From a bacterium (GTDB lineage: Bacteria; Bacteroidota; Bacteroidia; Flavobacteriales; Schleiferiaceae), in contig WGMI01000006.1 of NCBI GenBank assembly GCA_016125155.1, forward strand, positions 1 through 64,000: 64,000 nucleotides of DNA, read 5' to 3'. Below, one piece after another: positions 45,326 through 53,549 of the stretch; the first letter of the stretch is position 1; each line of letters opens with the position of its first letter. The position numbers were made by a program, and so were the translations under genes. The notes under the pieces are model-generated. The model made no database searches, had not been told where the DNA came from, and worked only from the letters and a program-made list of their open reading frames with translations.

Positions 45326-45952
45326 ATGAGCTTGTTGATTCGCATGCACCCCGACGATCGCAGCGCTTTGGCCTTGTGGGAAATCGACGAGTCGGAGAAA
45401 AAACTCCGGGCCGATCTCGATTTGGGCGATTTTGACCAGCAACGGCTCGAAGCCATTACGCACCCCCACAAGCGGCTTGAGTTTCTCTCGGCCCGGGCGG
45501 CCCTGGCAGAGCTCGGAGTGTCGGTATCCCACATTCACTACACCCCTCATGGCAAACCCCAAATCAAAGGGGGGTTTTTGTCGATTTCGCACAACCACCA
45601 ATTCGCCGCGGCCTTGCTCCATGCCGAAGCAGAAGTCGGAATTGATGTCGAAGACATCCGGCGCAATTTCGAGGGTTTGGTCGATCGGTATCTCAGAGAA
45701 GACGAGCGTTTTATTGTTGAAGACGACCCCAGCATTGGACCGATGAAGCTCTGGGGGGCCAAGGAGTGCGGGTATAAGATGCACGGTCGGAGGCGGCTTG
45801 ATTTCAAGGAACATCTGCGCTTTGGAACGCGGGACGGGGCCTGGTTCATCGATGTGTTGAAGGAAAGCGAAGAGTGCTCGGGCAAGGTCGAATGGCTCCG
45901 CCACGGCGATGCGTTTGTGATCTGGGCGGTGCAATGGGACAACCCCACCTGA
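45326..45952 (+). CDS. 4'-phosphopantetheinyl transferase superfamily protein
   Basis: Sfp-type transferase of 208 residues that moves phosphopantetheine from CoA to a carrier protein. The two metal-binding motifs are clear: VGIDVEDIRR (about residues 110-119) and LWGAKECGYKM (about 142-152), plus the N-terminal LEFLSARAALAEL and KGGFLSISHNHQFAAAL. The start MSLLIRMHP follows an AAGG; a second in-frame ATG seven codons later is possible. It could serve fatty-acid ACP or a secondary-metabolite carrier; no carrier gene is near. It is divergent from ahcY and converges on the thiamine receptor gene with a 13-base gap. Confidence 0.9.
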   Translation: MSLLIRMHPDDRSALALWEIDESEKKLRADLDLGDFDQQRLEAITHPHKRLEFLSARAALAELGVSVSHIHYTPHGKPQIKGGFLSISHNHQFAAALLHAEAEVGIDVEDIRRNFEGLVDRYLREDERFIVEDDPSIGPMKLWGAKECGYKMHGRRRLDFKEHLRFGTRDGAWFIDVLKESEECSGKVEWLRHGDAFVIWAVQWDNPT

Positions 45953-45965
45953 GTCCTTTGGGCGT

Positions 45966-48095
45966 TTAGAGTTCGACACCCACCCGAAACAGGGCGTTGC
46001 GCCCGGCTTGGGGATAGTAGTAGACCACCTCGTCAAAGACATAGCCATTGGACGCATAGCGCGCATCGAGGGCATTGAGGACGTCCATACCCGCGTTCCA
46101 ACGCGAAGCCCCCCAAGCCCAGCGGTATTCGAGCCGCAGGTCGTTGAGGACGTAGGCATTGAGCTGCATCCGCGCCCTGCCGGTATTGTCTAAAAACTGA
46201 CGCCCTACGGCCTTGAGCGACCAGGCGACGACCCAGCCCTCGCTTTGAAAGCGAAGGACCGAACCACCCATCCATTCCGGGGCATAGGCCAGGGGGCTGT
46301 TGCCATAATCGACCGTTCCCCCCGCGCTTTCTTGACGGTAGTTGCGGTTGCGGTGCAGGGCCCCGGTCGCATTCGCGCTCCAACTCCATCGTTCGTTGGG
46401 TTTCCACCGGCTTTCCACTTCGATCCCCGCTCGGTACGACGAACCCACATTGCGGCGCACAAAGCCCCCGACGTTGTCGATTTCGCCCGTCAGCGCCAGT
46501 TGATCGCGGTATTCCATCCAAAATCCGCCCGCCGAATAGTCCCATCGGTCGGTCGACTTGCGGTGCTCGAATTCGACATCGTGGAGCATTTCGGGTTCGA
46601 GCGCGGACCCCGAGGCCAGATAGTCGGCCCGGTTTCCTTCTCTCTGGGCCCTACCGTAGGCCAGCGCCCAAAAGGTTTGTGGACCAGACTGATAGCTGAG
46701 AACTGCTTTGGGGTTGAAAAACAACAAATTGTCTTTAAATTGAACAGGAGTCGGGCCCAAATCGGTTCCGCTGCCGCGGTAGGAAACCGAACGCAACTGC
46801 ACATCGAGACTGAGACCCCAGCCCCCTCCCAGTTTCTGTTCGCGACGGACAAACCCGGAATACTCTTCCTTGAGCGAGCGGTTTTCGTAGAATCGATCCC
46901 GCAGGGTGCTGCGCCCGGGATTCTGCGCCCATTCAAGCGAACCGTAGTGCAGCCCGGAATAGTTCGATCCGTTGAGGCCGAACAGCCAGCGACCGCGTTC
47001 AGAAGACCGCTCGGCTTGCAGCAATCCGCCCCAAAAGCGATTGTCGAGCCAAAGTCTGCGGACCAGGTCGGTGGAATCCACTGCCGTGTCGAGACCATGG
47101 GCAGCGGCATCGGCCGATTGGACGTATTGTTCATAGTACCCGGCCCCGAGGGTTTGGTGCAAGGCTGCGCTGAGCTTCCAGCCGGCCCCGACCATCCGGC
47201 TCCAATGCAGTTGTACATGGTCTTGGCCATAATTGTCGGTCTCGTTGTCGTAAAATCCACGGATGTTCCCCAAGCTGTCGTACTGGGCTCCGGCATAGTT
47301 AAAACGGGGATTGTCGAGGGCCGTAAGGCTGTCCAGTCCATACCAAGCCTGCCCCGTGCGCTCCCGTCCCCCAAAGGCAACGGCTTGAAAGAGACCGTAG
47401 GAACCTTCTAAATCGACTTTGAACTGATAACCTTGGAGTTCGCTGAACCCCCGGTCCACAAAACCATCGCTTTTCTGGGTAGACAAGCCCGCCTCGATTT
47501 TGAGTCCAGGGGCCATGCGTCCCGTCCCGAACTGTAGCCGGTGCCCCAAGGTGGCAAAAGAGCCGCCCAGAAAACGATACGCGGCAAAAGCGGTATCAGA
47601 AGCGCCCAAACTACTCAGGTTGAGCGATGCCCCAAATACCGCGGGTCCGTTGGCACTCGAGCCCAGTCCCCTTTGCACCCGGGCACTCCGCAACCCCGAG
47701 ACCAAATCGGGGGTATTGACCCAAAACACGGTTTGCGACTCGGCGTCGTTGAGCGGAATCCCGTTGAGGCTCACATTGATGCGGCTTTGATCGATGCCGC
47801 GTATCCGCATTCCGGTATAGCCCACTCCGTTTCCGGCATCGGAGGTGCTGACCACCGAGGGCGTTTGTTCGAGGATAAAAGGAAGGTCGCGCCCATCGGC
47901 GCGCTCGCGCAACAAGGAGTCGGAAAGCGTGGTGGCCGCCTGCTCAAAGGCCGCTCCGGGCCGCAGTCCGATCGCGATGGCTTCGCGCAGTTGGACTGGT
48001 GGTGGGAGGGTATCGGTCTGGGCAAAGAGGGGGGTTCTTACCATCGCAGCCGAGAATCCGAACAAGACACACAGGGCATACCAATTTTGACGCAT
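45966..48095 (-). CDS. TonB-dependent receptor under TPP riboswitch control (thiamine uptake)
   Basis: Outer-membrane receptor of 709 residues with a signal peptide (LCVLFGFSAAMVRTPLFAQ), a plug (about 55-175, GVGYTGMRIRGIDQSRINVS and LNDAESQTVFWVNTPDLV), and a barrel whose last strand ends NALFRVGVEL. It has no carboxypeptidase-like N-domain, unlike the other two receptors here. A TPP riboswitch sits in its leader (66 bases between aptamer and ATG). Upstream are a NadR-like kinase, a PnuC-type permease and a thiamine-binding protein. Together they make it very likely that this receptor imports thiamine or a precursor or phosphate ester. Confidence 0.9.
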   Translation of the reverse strand: MRQNWYALCVLFGFSAAMVRTPLFAQTDTLPPPVQLREAIAIGLRPGAAFEQAATTLSDSLLRERADGRDLPFILEQTPSVVSTSDAGNGVGYTGMRIRGIDQSRINVSLNGIPLNDAESQTVFWVNTPDLVSGLRSARVQRGLGSSANGPAVFGASLNLSSLGASDTAFAAYRFLGGSFATLGHRLQFGTGRMAPGLKIEAGLSTQKSDGFVDRGFSELQGYQFKVDLEGSYGLFQAVAFGGRERTGQAWYGLDSLTALDNPRFNYAGAQYDSLGNIRGFYDNETDNYGQDHVQLHWSRMVGAGWKLSAALHQTLGAGYYEQYVQSADAAAHGLDTAVDSTDLVRRLWLDNRFWGGLLQAERSSERGRWLFGLNGSNYSGLHYGSLEWAQNPGRSTLRDRFYENRSLKEEYSGFVRREQKLGGGWGLSLDVQLRSVSYRGSGTDLGPTPVQFKDNLLFFNPKAVLSYQSGPQTFWALAYGRAQREGNRADYLASGSALEPEMLHDVEFEHRKSTDRWDYSAGGFWMEYRDQLALTGEIDNVGGFVRRNVGSSYRAGIEVESRWKPNERWSWSANATGALHRNRNYRQESAGGTVDYGNSPLAYAPEWMGGSVLRFQSEGWVVAWSLKAVGRQFLDNTGRARMQLNAYVLNDLRLEYRWAWGASRWNAGMDVLNALDARYASNGYVFDEVVYYYPQAGRNALFRVGVEL

Positions 48096-48160
48096 TCCAA
48101 AACACGGTTTGGGTTTGGAGCGAAAAGCGGGGTACCCCTTCGCACAAAAAAACAGCAGAC

Positions 48161-48255
48161 CTCGTATTCCTTGGCAGCATTACCTGCCCAGGTTCGATGG
48201 GTGTAATCTCAGCCCTCCCAAACCGACGCTGGCGTCGATGGAGGGCACCCCAGTG
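48161..48255 (-). promoter_or_regulatory. TPP riboswitch (thi box)
   Basis: The minus strand carries the aptamer core in order: GGGGTGCC, GGCTGAGA, ACCC, GAACCTG, then GGTAATGCTGCCAAGGAA. The variable P3 arm lies between the first two. This binds thiamine pyrophosphate and turns the downstream gene off. A run of seven T (48146-48152) lies 8 bases beyond the aptamer, so a transcription-termination platform is plausible, although its stem is not obvious. The aptamer begins 13 bases after the kinase stop, so it is internal to a run of same-strand genes. Confidence 0.93.
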
Positions 48256-48267
48256 AGTGGGGCAAAG

Positions 48268-48807
48268 TTAAAGCACAAGTCCAAGCTCCTGCACTGCGGC
48301 TAGGGCATTGTGGAAGCGCATAGCCCCCAGCCCTCGGACTATGCGAAAAGGCTTTTGGGTGGCCAAGACTGCATTGTGATGTATTTCAAAGAGTTCAGAT
48401 CGCTTGTCGGGGTGTTCTCTCAGCGGATCGTCTTCCCAGGGGAGGTCGATGTCGCACAAGAGATAGGCTTGGGCGGGAGAATTCAACGCGATCTGCTCCA
48501 CTACAGGGTCGACCCGGCCGTACTTAAACTGGCTCCAAATGGACAGGGTGAGTCCATCGGTGTCGAGAAAGAGGGGTCCGGTGTTGCCCAGCAGGGCCGA
48601 TCGGTGCTGATGGTGTTGGTCCCGGGCAATCATCGCGAGATCTTCCCATAGATAAGGCCTCCGGCGTTGTTCGAGATAGGTCCGGGCGAACTCAGGTACA
48701 CTGCGGCCCCCAAAATGCGCGGACAAAGCCTGGGTCAATTCGGACTTCCCCGTCGATTCCGGTCCGGTGATGCACAACACTTGGATGGGGTTTTTCCCTC
48801 CGAACAT
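48268..48807 (-). CDS. NadR/thiamine kinase-like P-loop protein
   Basis: P-loop protein of 179 residues, from ATG 48807 (MFGGKNPIQVLCITGPEST), four bases after the permease stop; ATG 48822 is an alternative that overlaps it. It shows the Walker A motif GPESTGKSEL and later LFLDTDGLTLSIW and AYLLCDIDLPWEDDPLRE, as in the nucleoside-kinase domain of NadR. In NadR this domain phosphorylates nicotinamide riboside. Beside a TPP riboswitch, a PnuC-type permease and a thiamine-binding protein, a role in phosphorylating and trapping thiamine is the better reading. That role is inferred from context. Confidence 0.82.
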   Translation of the reverse strand: MFGGKNPIQVLCITGPESTGKSELTQALSAHFGGRSVPEFARTYLEQRRRPYLWEDLAMIARDQHHQHRSALLGNTGPLFLDTDGLTLSIWSQFKYGRVDPVVEQIALNSPAQAYLLCDIDLPWEDDPLREHPDKRSELFEIHHNAVLATQKPFRIVRGLGAMRFHNALAAVQELGLVL

Positions 48808-48811
48808 GGGA

Positions 48812-49393
48812 TTAGCGCACATAGGCAGTCCAGGCTCCATAGAGTGCCATGGCGGTGTAGACCCCATACATCGCAGCCGATAGACGCAAACCCCGCCGCC
48901 CATACAGCACTGTCGATGCTGCGTCAATGGCAATCCAATACACCCAATTCGAGCGATCGAAATGAATCATCAAAACGGTGGCCAAAATGCTAAAAACAGT
49001 GGTCTGAGCGTCGAAATAAGGGGTCTGTGCCCGGGGATTTCTGGCCAGTTGCCGTCCCAATACCCCACCGAGCAGCGCACACAAAACGATCATAGCGATG
49101 TGGAATGGAACGCCCGGCGAACCCCATTCGGGCACCGTTAAGCCCCATTCAATTCCCTTGCCGCTTTGAAGTACCCAACCGTAGACCGCAGACAGCAGGT
49201 AAAAGAAATGGGTGCCCACCTCGGCCAAGAGCCCGCTTCGGTAGGTCAGGATGGCGAACAACACAGACCCCGACATTCCGGCATACCAAGCCCACAGCCA
49301 ACCCTGAGCATAGGCATACGTATAGAGCAAGCTCAGCACCACAGCGGTGATTTCTAAGGCACGGGTTGGCCCTCGGGCCGAGGTGGGGCTCAC
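48812..49393 (-). CDS. PnuC family vitamin transporter (probable thiamine)
   Basis: Small inner-membrane permease of 193 residues with about seven helices, Trp/Tyr-rich, as in PnuC (ALEITAVVLSLLYTYAYAQG, MSGSVLFAILTYRSG, FDAQTTVFSILATVLMIHF, NWVYWIAIDAAST). PnuC proteins take up nicotinamide riboside by facilitated diffusion coupled to a kinase; the PnuT branch does the same for thiamine. A GTG at 49391-49393 overlaps the stop of the upstream gene (GTGA) and is chosen; an earlier GTG at 49417 also exists. The neighbours argue for thiamine. Confidence 0.88.
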   Translation of the reverse strand: MSPTSARGPTRALEITAVVLSLLYTYAYAQGWLWAWYAGMSGSVLFAILTYRSGLLAEVGTHFFYLLSAVYGWVLQSGKGIEWGLTVPEWGSPGVPFHIAMIVLCALLGGVLGRQLARNPRAQTPYFDAQTTVFSILATVLMIHFDRSNWVYWIAIDAASTVLYGRRGLRLSAAMYGVYTAMALYGAWTAYVR

Positions 49394-49635
49394 GAAAGCA
49401 GATCGCCCCGCAGCCACTTCATGCTAAATACGGTTTGGCGCTCCTCCCAGGCTTCTGCGCATGCCCTGTGCAGCAAGGGAATCAGCACCTCCGACTCCCC
49501 GCTGAGTCGGGTGGAGGTTGAATTGGTTTCGATCGCCAAGCGAGGCTCGGTTCGCAGCTTCTCAATAAATGCCCCTATGGCCGGTTCGTAGGCTTCGGTG
49601 AGGGGGTACATGCTGATTTCAACGGTCATCTTCAC
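49390..49635 (-). CDS. Thiamine-binding (MTH1187/YkoF-like) protein
   Basis: Protein of 81 residues with the short ferredoxin-like fold of the thiamine-binding MTH1187/YkoF family: an N-terminal strand (MTVEISMYPLTEAYEPAIGA), a helix (FIEKLRTE) and the strand ETNSTSTRLSGE. Start and stop both overlap the neighbours by four bases (GTGA at each end), so the order GGGP synthase, this gene, permease, kinase is translationally coupled. A six-base-later ATG is an alternative start. Binding of thiamine in the cytoplasm is inferred from the family and context. Confidence 0.75.
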   Translation of the reverse strand: MKMTVEISMYPLTEAYEPAIGAFIEKLRTEPRLAIETNSTSTRLSGESEVLIPLLHRACAEAWEERQTVFSMKWLRGDLLS

Positions 49636-50375
49636 GGTACGCGCTGTCGGGGGGCCAAGGCTTGGGCAAAGGAACTTACCAAATGAGGGTCTTGTTCGAG
49701 CACATTGCCCACCACCACCACGGTCGCTCCGGCCCGGGCGGCATCAAAGGCCTGTTCGGAGGTTCGAATGCCACCCCCCACGATCAAGGGAGCCTCGGTG
49801 GCCGATCGAACCGCTTCAATCATGGCGGGGTGTACGGCGCGATCGGCCCCACTGCCAGCGTCGAGGTAGAGGGCGCGCAGTCCGAGCATTTCTCCGGCCA
49901 TGGCGGTGGTTGCCGCTATTTCGGGTTTGTTGTGGGGTAGGGGAAGACAGCCGCTGATGTACGAAGCGGTGGTGGGGCGCCCGCCGTCGACGAGGAGGTA
50001 CCCTGTAGGGATCACTTCGAGTTGGCTGCGCTTGACCAGCGGTGCGGCCAAAACGTGTTGTCCAATCAGGAGCTCAGGATTGCGTCCGGAAATAAGCGAT
50101 AAAAACAAAAGGGCGTCGGCTTCGGGATGCACCTGAAGCACTGAACCGGGAAACAAAACGGTGGGAATCGAACTCAAAGCCCGTATGCGTCGCAAAACGG
50201 ATTCGGGCCCTTCGCCGGAGATCAAACTCCCCCCGACAAAAAACAGGTCAATGCCCGGTTGAGCGAGCAATGCATCGAGCCGATCTTCGGAAAAGCGGTC
50301 GGGGTCGAGCAAAACGGCCAGCAATGTCCGGCCGTCTTCCCGCGCTCTGCGCATCGAAAAATACACCTTGGGCAT
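49632..50375 (-). CDS. Geranylgeranylglyceryl/heptaprenylglyceryl phosphate synthase
   Basis: Enzyme of 247 residues from ATG 50375 (MPKVYFSMRRAREDGRTLLA). It joins a polyprenyl diphosphate to sn-glycerol-1-phosphate; Bacteroidota members make an archaeal-type ether lipid precursor of unclear use. TIM-barrel motifs: LLAVLLDPDRFSEDRL, FFVGGSLISGEG, PTVLFPGSVLQVHPEADALL, YLDAGSGADRAVHPAMI and APLIVGGGIRTSEQAFDAAR. It overlaps the thiamine-binding gene by four bases. A -7 element (TAGCTTTG) directly abuts the start, so the mRNA may have almost no leader. Confidence 0.93.
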   Translation of the reverse strand: MPKVYFSMRRAREDGRTLLAVLLDPDRFSEDRLDALLAQPGIDLFFVGGSLISGEGPESVLRRIRALSSIPTVLFPGSVLQVHPEADALLFLSLISGRNPELLIGQHVLAAPLVKRSQLEVIPTGYLLVDGGRPTTASYISGCLPLPHNKPEIAATTAMAGEMLGLRALYLDAGSGADRAVHPAMIEAVRSATEAPLIVGGGIRTSEQAFDAARAGATVVVVGNVLEQDPHLVSSFAQALAPRQRVP

Positions 50376-50380
50376 GGGCG

Positions 50381-50388
50381 CAAAGCTA
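50381..50388 (-). promoter_or_regulatory. -7 promoter element of the GGGP synthase gene
   Basis: Minus strand TAGCTTTG followed by C, an exact TAnnTTTG match. It ends only five bases before the ATG, so initiation would fall at or inside the start codon. Confidence 0.4.
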
Positions 50389-50513
50389 TTCAATGCAGGG
50401 CGAGTGGACATTCTGGGTTAAAGAATCGGTGCAATACCCGATAATTCATTACATCTGAGGGGGTAAACCCTCGTTGGGTCTGCATCAGGGCTGGACCCTA
50501 GGGCACAAAAAAA

Positions 50514-50609
50514 GGGCAGATGGTCGCATCACACCGCTACAACCGGCTGCCCTTGCTTCATTCCTGACCTGGGGGGGTTCACCGGGAGCTGGTTGCACGG
50601 CACCTGCCC
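50514..50609 (-). ncRNA. ffs: Small bacterial SRP RNA (4.5S)
   Basis: The minus strand holds the Ffh-binding domain in order: CCAGGTCAGGAATGAAGCAA then GGGCAG, the bacterial SRP RNA signature. The 5' GGGCAGGTG pairs with the 3' CATCTGCCC to close the stem, giving about 96 bases. It is followed by seven T (50507-50513), a terminator formed by the stem itself. A -7 element lies 6 bases upstream of the 5' end. It carries SRP-dependent targeting of membrane and secreted proteins. Confidence 0.93.
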
Positions 50610-50615
50610 GAGGGG

Positions 50616-50623
50616 CAAAAATA
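50616..50623 (-). promoter_or_regulatory. -7 promoter element of ffs
   Basis: Minus strand TATTTTTG followed by C, an exact TAnnTTTG match. A TTG lies 22 bases upstream of it. It is positioned to start transcription at the predicted 5' end of SRP RNA. Confidence 0.6.
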
Positions 50624-50703
50624 CGAAGCCTTGCCGACAAGCCCGCAATGTGTGCGATATTCGCCTGTCCTTCGAATCTTTGCACCCACCAAAACACCGA
50701 ACC

Positions 50704-51222
50704 ATGCATCCAGTAGTACGCAAATGGGGCCTGTATATGGGTCTCATTTCCATTGCCTTAAGTTCCATTTTTTGGGCCACGGGTTTGTTTAAACCCAGCG
50801 ACAACAACACCTGGGTCACCTTGATTTCGGTCGTCGTGAGTTTGGTAATTCTATATGTTGCAGGAACGGAATTGAAGAAAGCCCACGAGGGAATTTTGCC
50901 TTTTGGAATGGCTTTCAAAGGGTTGTTTGGGGTTTTGGTGATTTCGATGTTGTTTTCGGTGGTCTGGATGCTGTTGTATACCACTGTGTTCGAGCCAGAT
51001 TATCAACAAACCATCATCGATCAAACGTATGAGAAAATGCTCGAACAAAATCCAAATATGCCTGAGGACCAGGTGGATATGGCCATTGGTCTGACAGAGA
51101 AAATGACGTCACCTTTGGTGATGGTGCTGTTTACCGTGGTGTTCGGATTGCTGTTTGGCGCGATTGAGGCCTTGATTATGGCTTTGGTGGTGCGCAGAGA
51201 AGAAGCCTTTCCCTTGCGTTGA
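50704..51222 (+). CDS. DUF4199 family membrane protein
   Basis: Small inner-membrane protein of 172 residues with four membrane helices (LYMGLISIALSSIFWATGLF, NTWVTLISVVVSLVILYVAG, FKGLFGVLVISMLFSVVWML, and LVMVLFTVVFGLLFGAIEAL) and a soluble loop between helices 3 and 4. This matches DUF4199, a Bacteroidota family of unknown function usually beside a glycosyltransferase, as here. The start is ATG 50704; a possible -7-like element (AATCTTTGC) lies at 50675. Its stop TGA overlaps the next gene's start. Confidence 0.88.
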   Translation: MHPVVRKWGLYMGLISIALSSIFWATGLFKPSDNNTWVTLISVVVSLVILYVAGTELKKAHEGILPFGMAFKGLFGVLVISMLFSVVWMLLYTTVFEPDYQQTIIDQTYEKMLEQNPNMPEDQVDMAIGLTEKMTSPLVMVLFTVVFGLLFGAIEALIMALVVRREEAFPLR

Positions 51223-52217
51223 AGACCCCGCCCGATCTCTCAATGGTCGTTCCGCTGCTGAACGAAGCCGATTCCCTGCCCGAGCTTTATTCATGGATTG
51301 ACCGCATTTGCGGCGAGCACCAGATCGAGTACGAGATCTTGTTCGTTGACGATGGTTCAACCGATTCATCGTGGTCGGTGATAGCTGAATTGGCTCGAAA
51401 AGACCCCAGGGTTAAAGGACTTCGGTTTCGGCGCAACCACGGCAAGAGTGCGGCTCTGCACCAAGGGTTCGAACACAGTCGGGGGCGGGTGGTCATCACC
51501 ATGGACGCCGATTTGCAGGACAGCCCGGACGAAATTCCCGGGTTGATGCAGATGATCCAAACCGAGGGCTTCGATTTGGTGAGCGGTTGGAAAAAGAAGC
51601 GGTACGATCCCTTGGCCAAAACCATCCCCACCAAGCTCTTTAACTGGGCAGCGCGCCAGATGTCGGGCATTGTGCTCCACGATTTCAACTGCGGGCTCAA
51701 GGCGTATCGTTCGGAGGTGGTCAAAAACATCGAGGTTCAGGGCGAGATGCATCGCTACATCCCCATTTTGGCGAAGAATGCGGGGTTTAAGCGGATTGGC
51801 GAAAAGGTCGTCCAGCATCAGGCCCGCAAATACGGCAGCAGCAAATTTGGATGGGAGCGGTTTGTCAATGGGTATTTGGATTTGTTTACCTTGGCGTTTA
51901 TCGGGCGTTTTGCTCGCCGGCCCATGCACTTTTTCGGTCTGTACGGCAGCCTGATGTTCGTCCTCGGTTTTTGCTCGGCGGCTTGGATTGGCGGGAGCAA
52001 ATTGTATCGAATGTCGCAGGGGGTGCGCTCGATTCGGGTAACCGACGACCCTTGGTTTTATATCGCACTGACGAGTATGGTGCTGGGTACGGTGTTGTTT
52101 GTTACCGGTTTTTTGGCAGAACTCATTGTCCGCAAAGAAGGCAATCGAGGGGGCTATACCCTGGCCGAAACCCTGAATCTGGGTGGGGCGAACGGAACTT
52201 CGGGGAATGCGGTTTAG
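51219..52217 (+). CDS. Family 2 glycosyltransferase, DPM/GtrB-like
   Basis: Protein of 332 residues: a GT-A domain (LSMVVPLLNEADSLPELYSW, EILFVDDGSTDSSWSV, RNHGKSAALHQGFEHS, TMDADLQDSPDEIPGLM) and two C-terminal membrane helices, the layout of GtrB/ArnC-type enzymes that load a sugar onto a polyprenyl phosphate. The chosen start is TTG 51219, which overlaps the DUF4199 stop (TTGA); the ATG at 51243 would lose the first residues of strand 1. Product and acceptor unknown. The next glycosyltransferase overlaps it by 11 bases. Confidence 0.92.
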   Translation: MKTPPDLSMVVPLLNEADSLPELYSWIDRICGEHQIEYEILFVDDGSTDSSWSVIAELARKDPRVKGLRFRRNHGKSAALHQGFEHSRGRVVITMDADLQDSPDEIPGLMQMIQTEGFDLVSGWKKKRYDPLAKTIPTKLFNWAARQMSGIVLHDFNCGLKAYRSEVVKNIEVQGEMHRYIPILAKNAGFKRIGEKVVQHQARKYGSSKFGWERFVNGYLDLFTLAFIGRFARRPMHFFGLYGSLMFVLGFCSAAWIGGSKLYRMSQGVRSIRVTDDPWFYIALTSMVLGTVLFVTGFLAELIVRKEGNRGGYTLAETLNLGGANGTSGNAV

Positions 52218-53181
52218 CCTGATTTCGCCGGTTTTTGGTCGTCCCGAAGAGGTGCGCGAATTCCTCGAAAGCCTGTTGCAGCAAAACCACAGCGATTTTG
52301 AGGTGATTTTGGGCGATGGTACCCCGGGCGATGCCTTGGCCGAGGTATTGGCGCTCTATGTCGGAAATCCGCGCTATCCGCTCGATCGGGTCTATCAGGA
52401 ATACCTTCCAGTGAGCGATGCTCGCAACCGGGCCGCGTTGCGGGCCAAGGGAGACTACCTGATTTTCTTCGATTCGGATTGTTTGATTCCGCCCGATTAT
52501 CTCGCCAGAATCGAGGCCCACCTCGAGCGCGAGCCCCTGGATTTGTTCGGAGGCCCAGATAAGGCTTCGGCCGAGTTCAACACCCTCCAGAAAGCCATCA
52601 GTTATGCCATGACGGCTCCTTTGACCACAGGCGGCATCCGGGGCTCGACCACCCGAATTGGGGTGTACCATCCCCGCGGATTCAATATGGGCGTACGGGC
52701 CGAGGCCTTTCATACCGTAGGCGGCTACGACACCGGGCTGAAGTGCGGAGAAGACGTCGACCTGTCGATCCGGTTGCACAAGGCGGGCTACCGCAGTGGG
52801 TTGATTCCCGAGGCTTATGTATTCCACAAGCGGCGCAATACCCTGCGGAGTTTTTTTCGTCAGGTCTATCGATTCGGGGCTGCGCGCATCGATTTGTATG
52901 TGCGCCACCGCCATAGCCTCAAGCTAACCCATGGTTTCCCCGCGGCGTTTTTGCTCTTCAGCCTGTTTTCTTTGCTCGCATTGCCTTGGAGTCCGGTACC
53001 TCTGGGCCTTCTGTCGGCTTATCTCTTGGCCATTGCCATCGATGCCACGGTCAAAAACCGGAGCGTGCGGGTGGGGCTCCTTGCGGTACTGGCTGCTGTC
53101 GTGATGCACGCAGGCTATGGTTCGGGCTTTTTGCGCAACACCCTCGAACATTTGGTTTTCCAAAGGGGGGTGCGGTTGTGA
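52207..53181 (+). CDS. Family 2 glycosyltransferase with C-terminal membrane helices
   Basis: Protein of 324 residues from ATG 52207 (MRFSLISPVFGRPEEVREFL), which overlaps the previous gene by 11 bases; an earlier in-frame start adds eight residues. GT-A motifs: FLESLLQQNHSDFEVILGDG, SDARNRAALRAKGDYLIFFD and SDC (the DxD-type metal site), then GFNMGVRAEAFHTVGGYDTG and KCGEDVDLSIRLHKAG. Hydrophobic helices near the end (PAAFLLFSLFSLLALPW) anchor it. It likely extends a surface glycan started by its neighbour. Confidence 0.92.
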   Translation: MRFSLISPVFGRPEEVREFLESLLQQNHSDFEVILGDGTPGDALAEVLALYVGNPRYPLDRVYQEYLPVSDARNRAALRAKGDYLIFFDSDCLIPPDYLARIEAHLEREPLDLFGGPDKASAEFNTLQKAISYAMTAPLTTGGIRGSTTRIGVYHPRGFNMGVRAEAFHTVGGYDTGLKCGEDVDLSIRLHKAGYRSGLIPEAYVFHKRRNTLRSFFRQVYRFGAARIDLYVRHRHSLKLTHGFPAAFLLFSLFSLLALPWSPVPLGLLSAYLLAIAIDATVKNRSVRVGLLAVLAAVVMHAGYGSGFLRNTLEHLVFQRGVRL

Positions 53182-53549
53182 CACTCTTTCGCGAGGTGCG
53201 GCACAGGTTAATGACTTGTGCAAGGCAGGCACCTGCCTTTATGAAAGCGACAAATGGTCCTGCGTTCAGTTCGTTGCGCCGTTTTTAGAGCCTTTATTTC
53301 CCCTCAGAATCCATCCCTTTCGGGTTGCAAACCCGGACCATAGCGGTCATGGGACACAGCCGAGCACCGGATTTAATACGGTCCCTGTCGCTTGCTTTCA
53401 GCGAGTGACGACTGTTTCAAAGGATAATCACAAAAGCCGGGACCGAACTGCGACAGAGCCCATTGTAAATACGCCCGTTCCGCGCTGAAAGCGTTGATCT
53501 TAGCCGTCGCTCGGTGCCCATTGATTTTCTCGAATGAGTGCAACAACCG
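53182..53549. other. Gene-free convergent region
   Basis: About 370 bases between the convergent glycosyltransferase and M15 peptidase genes. It holds a short hairpin CGGGTT-GCA-AACCCG near 53320, a typical dispersed palindrome core, but no convincing gene. Confidence 0.4.

Noticed and set aside
53320-53350. Short hairpin CGGGTT-GCA-AACCCG as a terminator
   Set aside because: It has no T run on either strand, so it is only noted as a dispersed palindrome.
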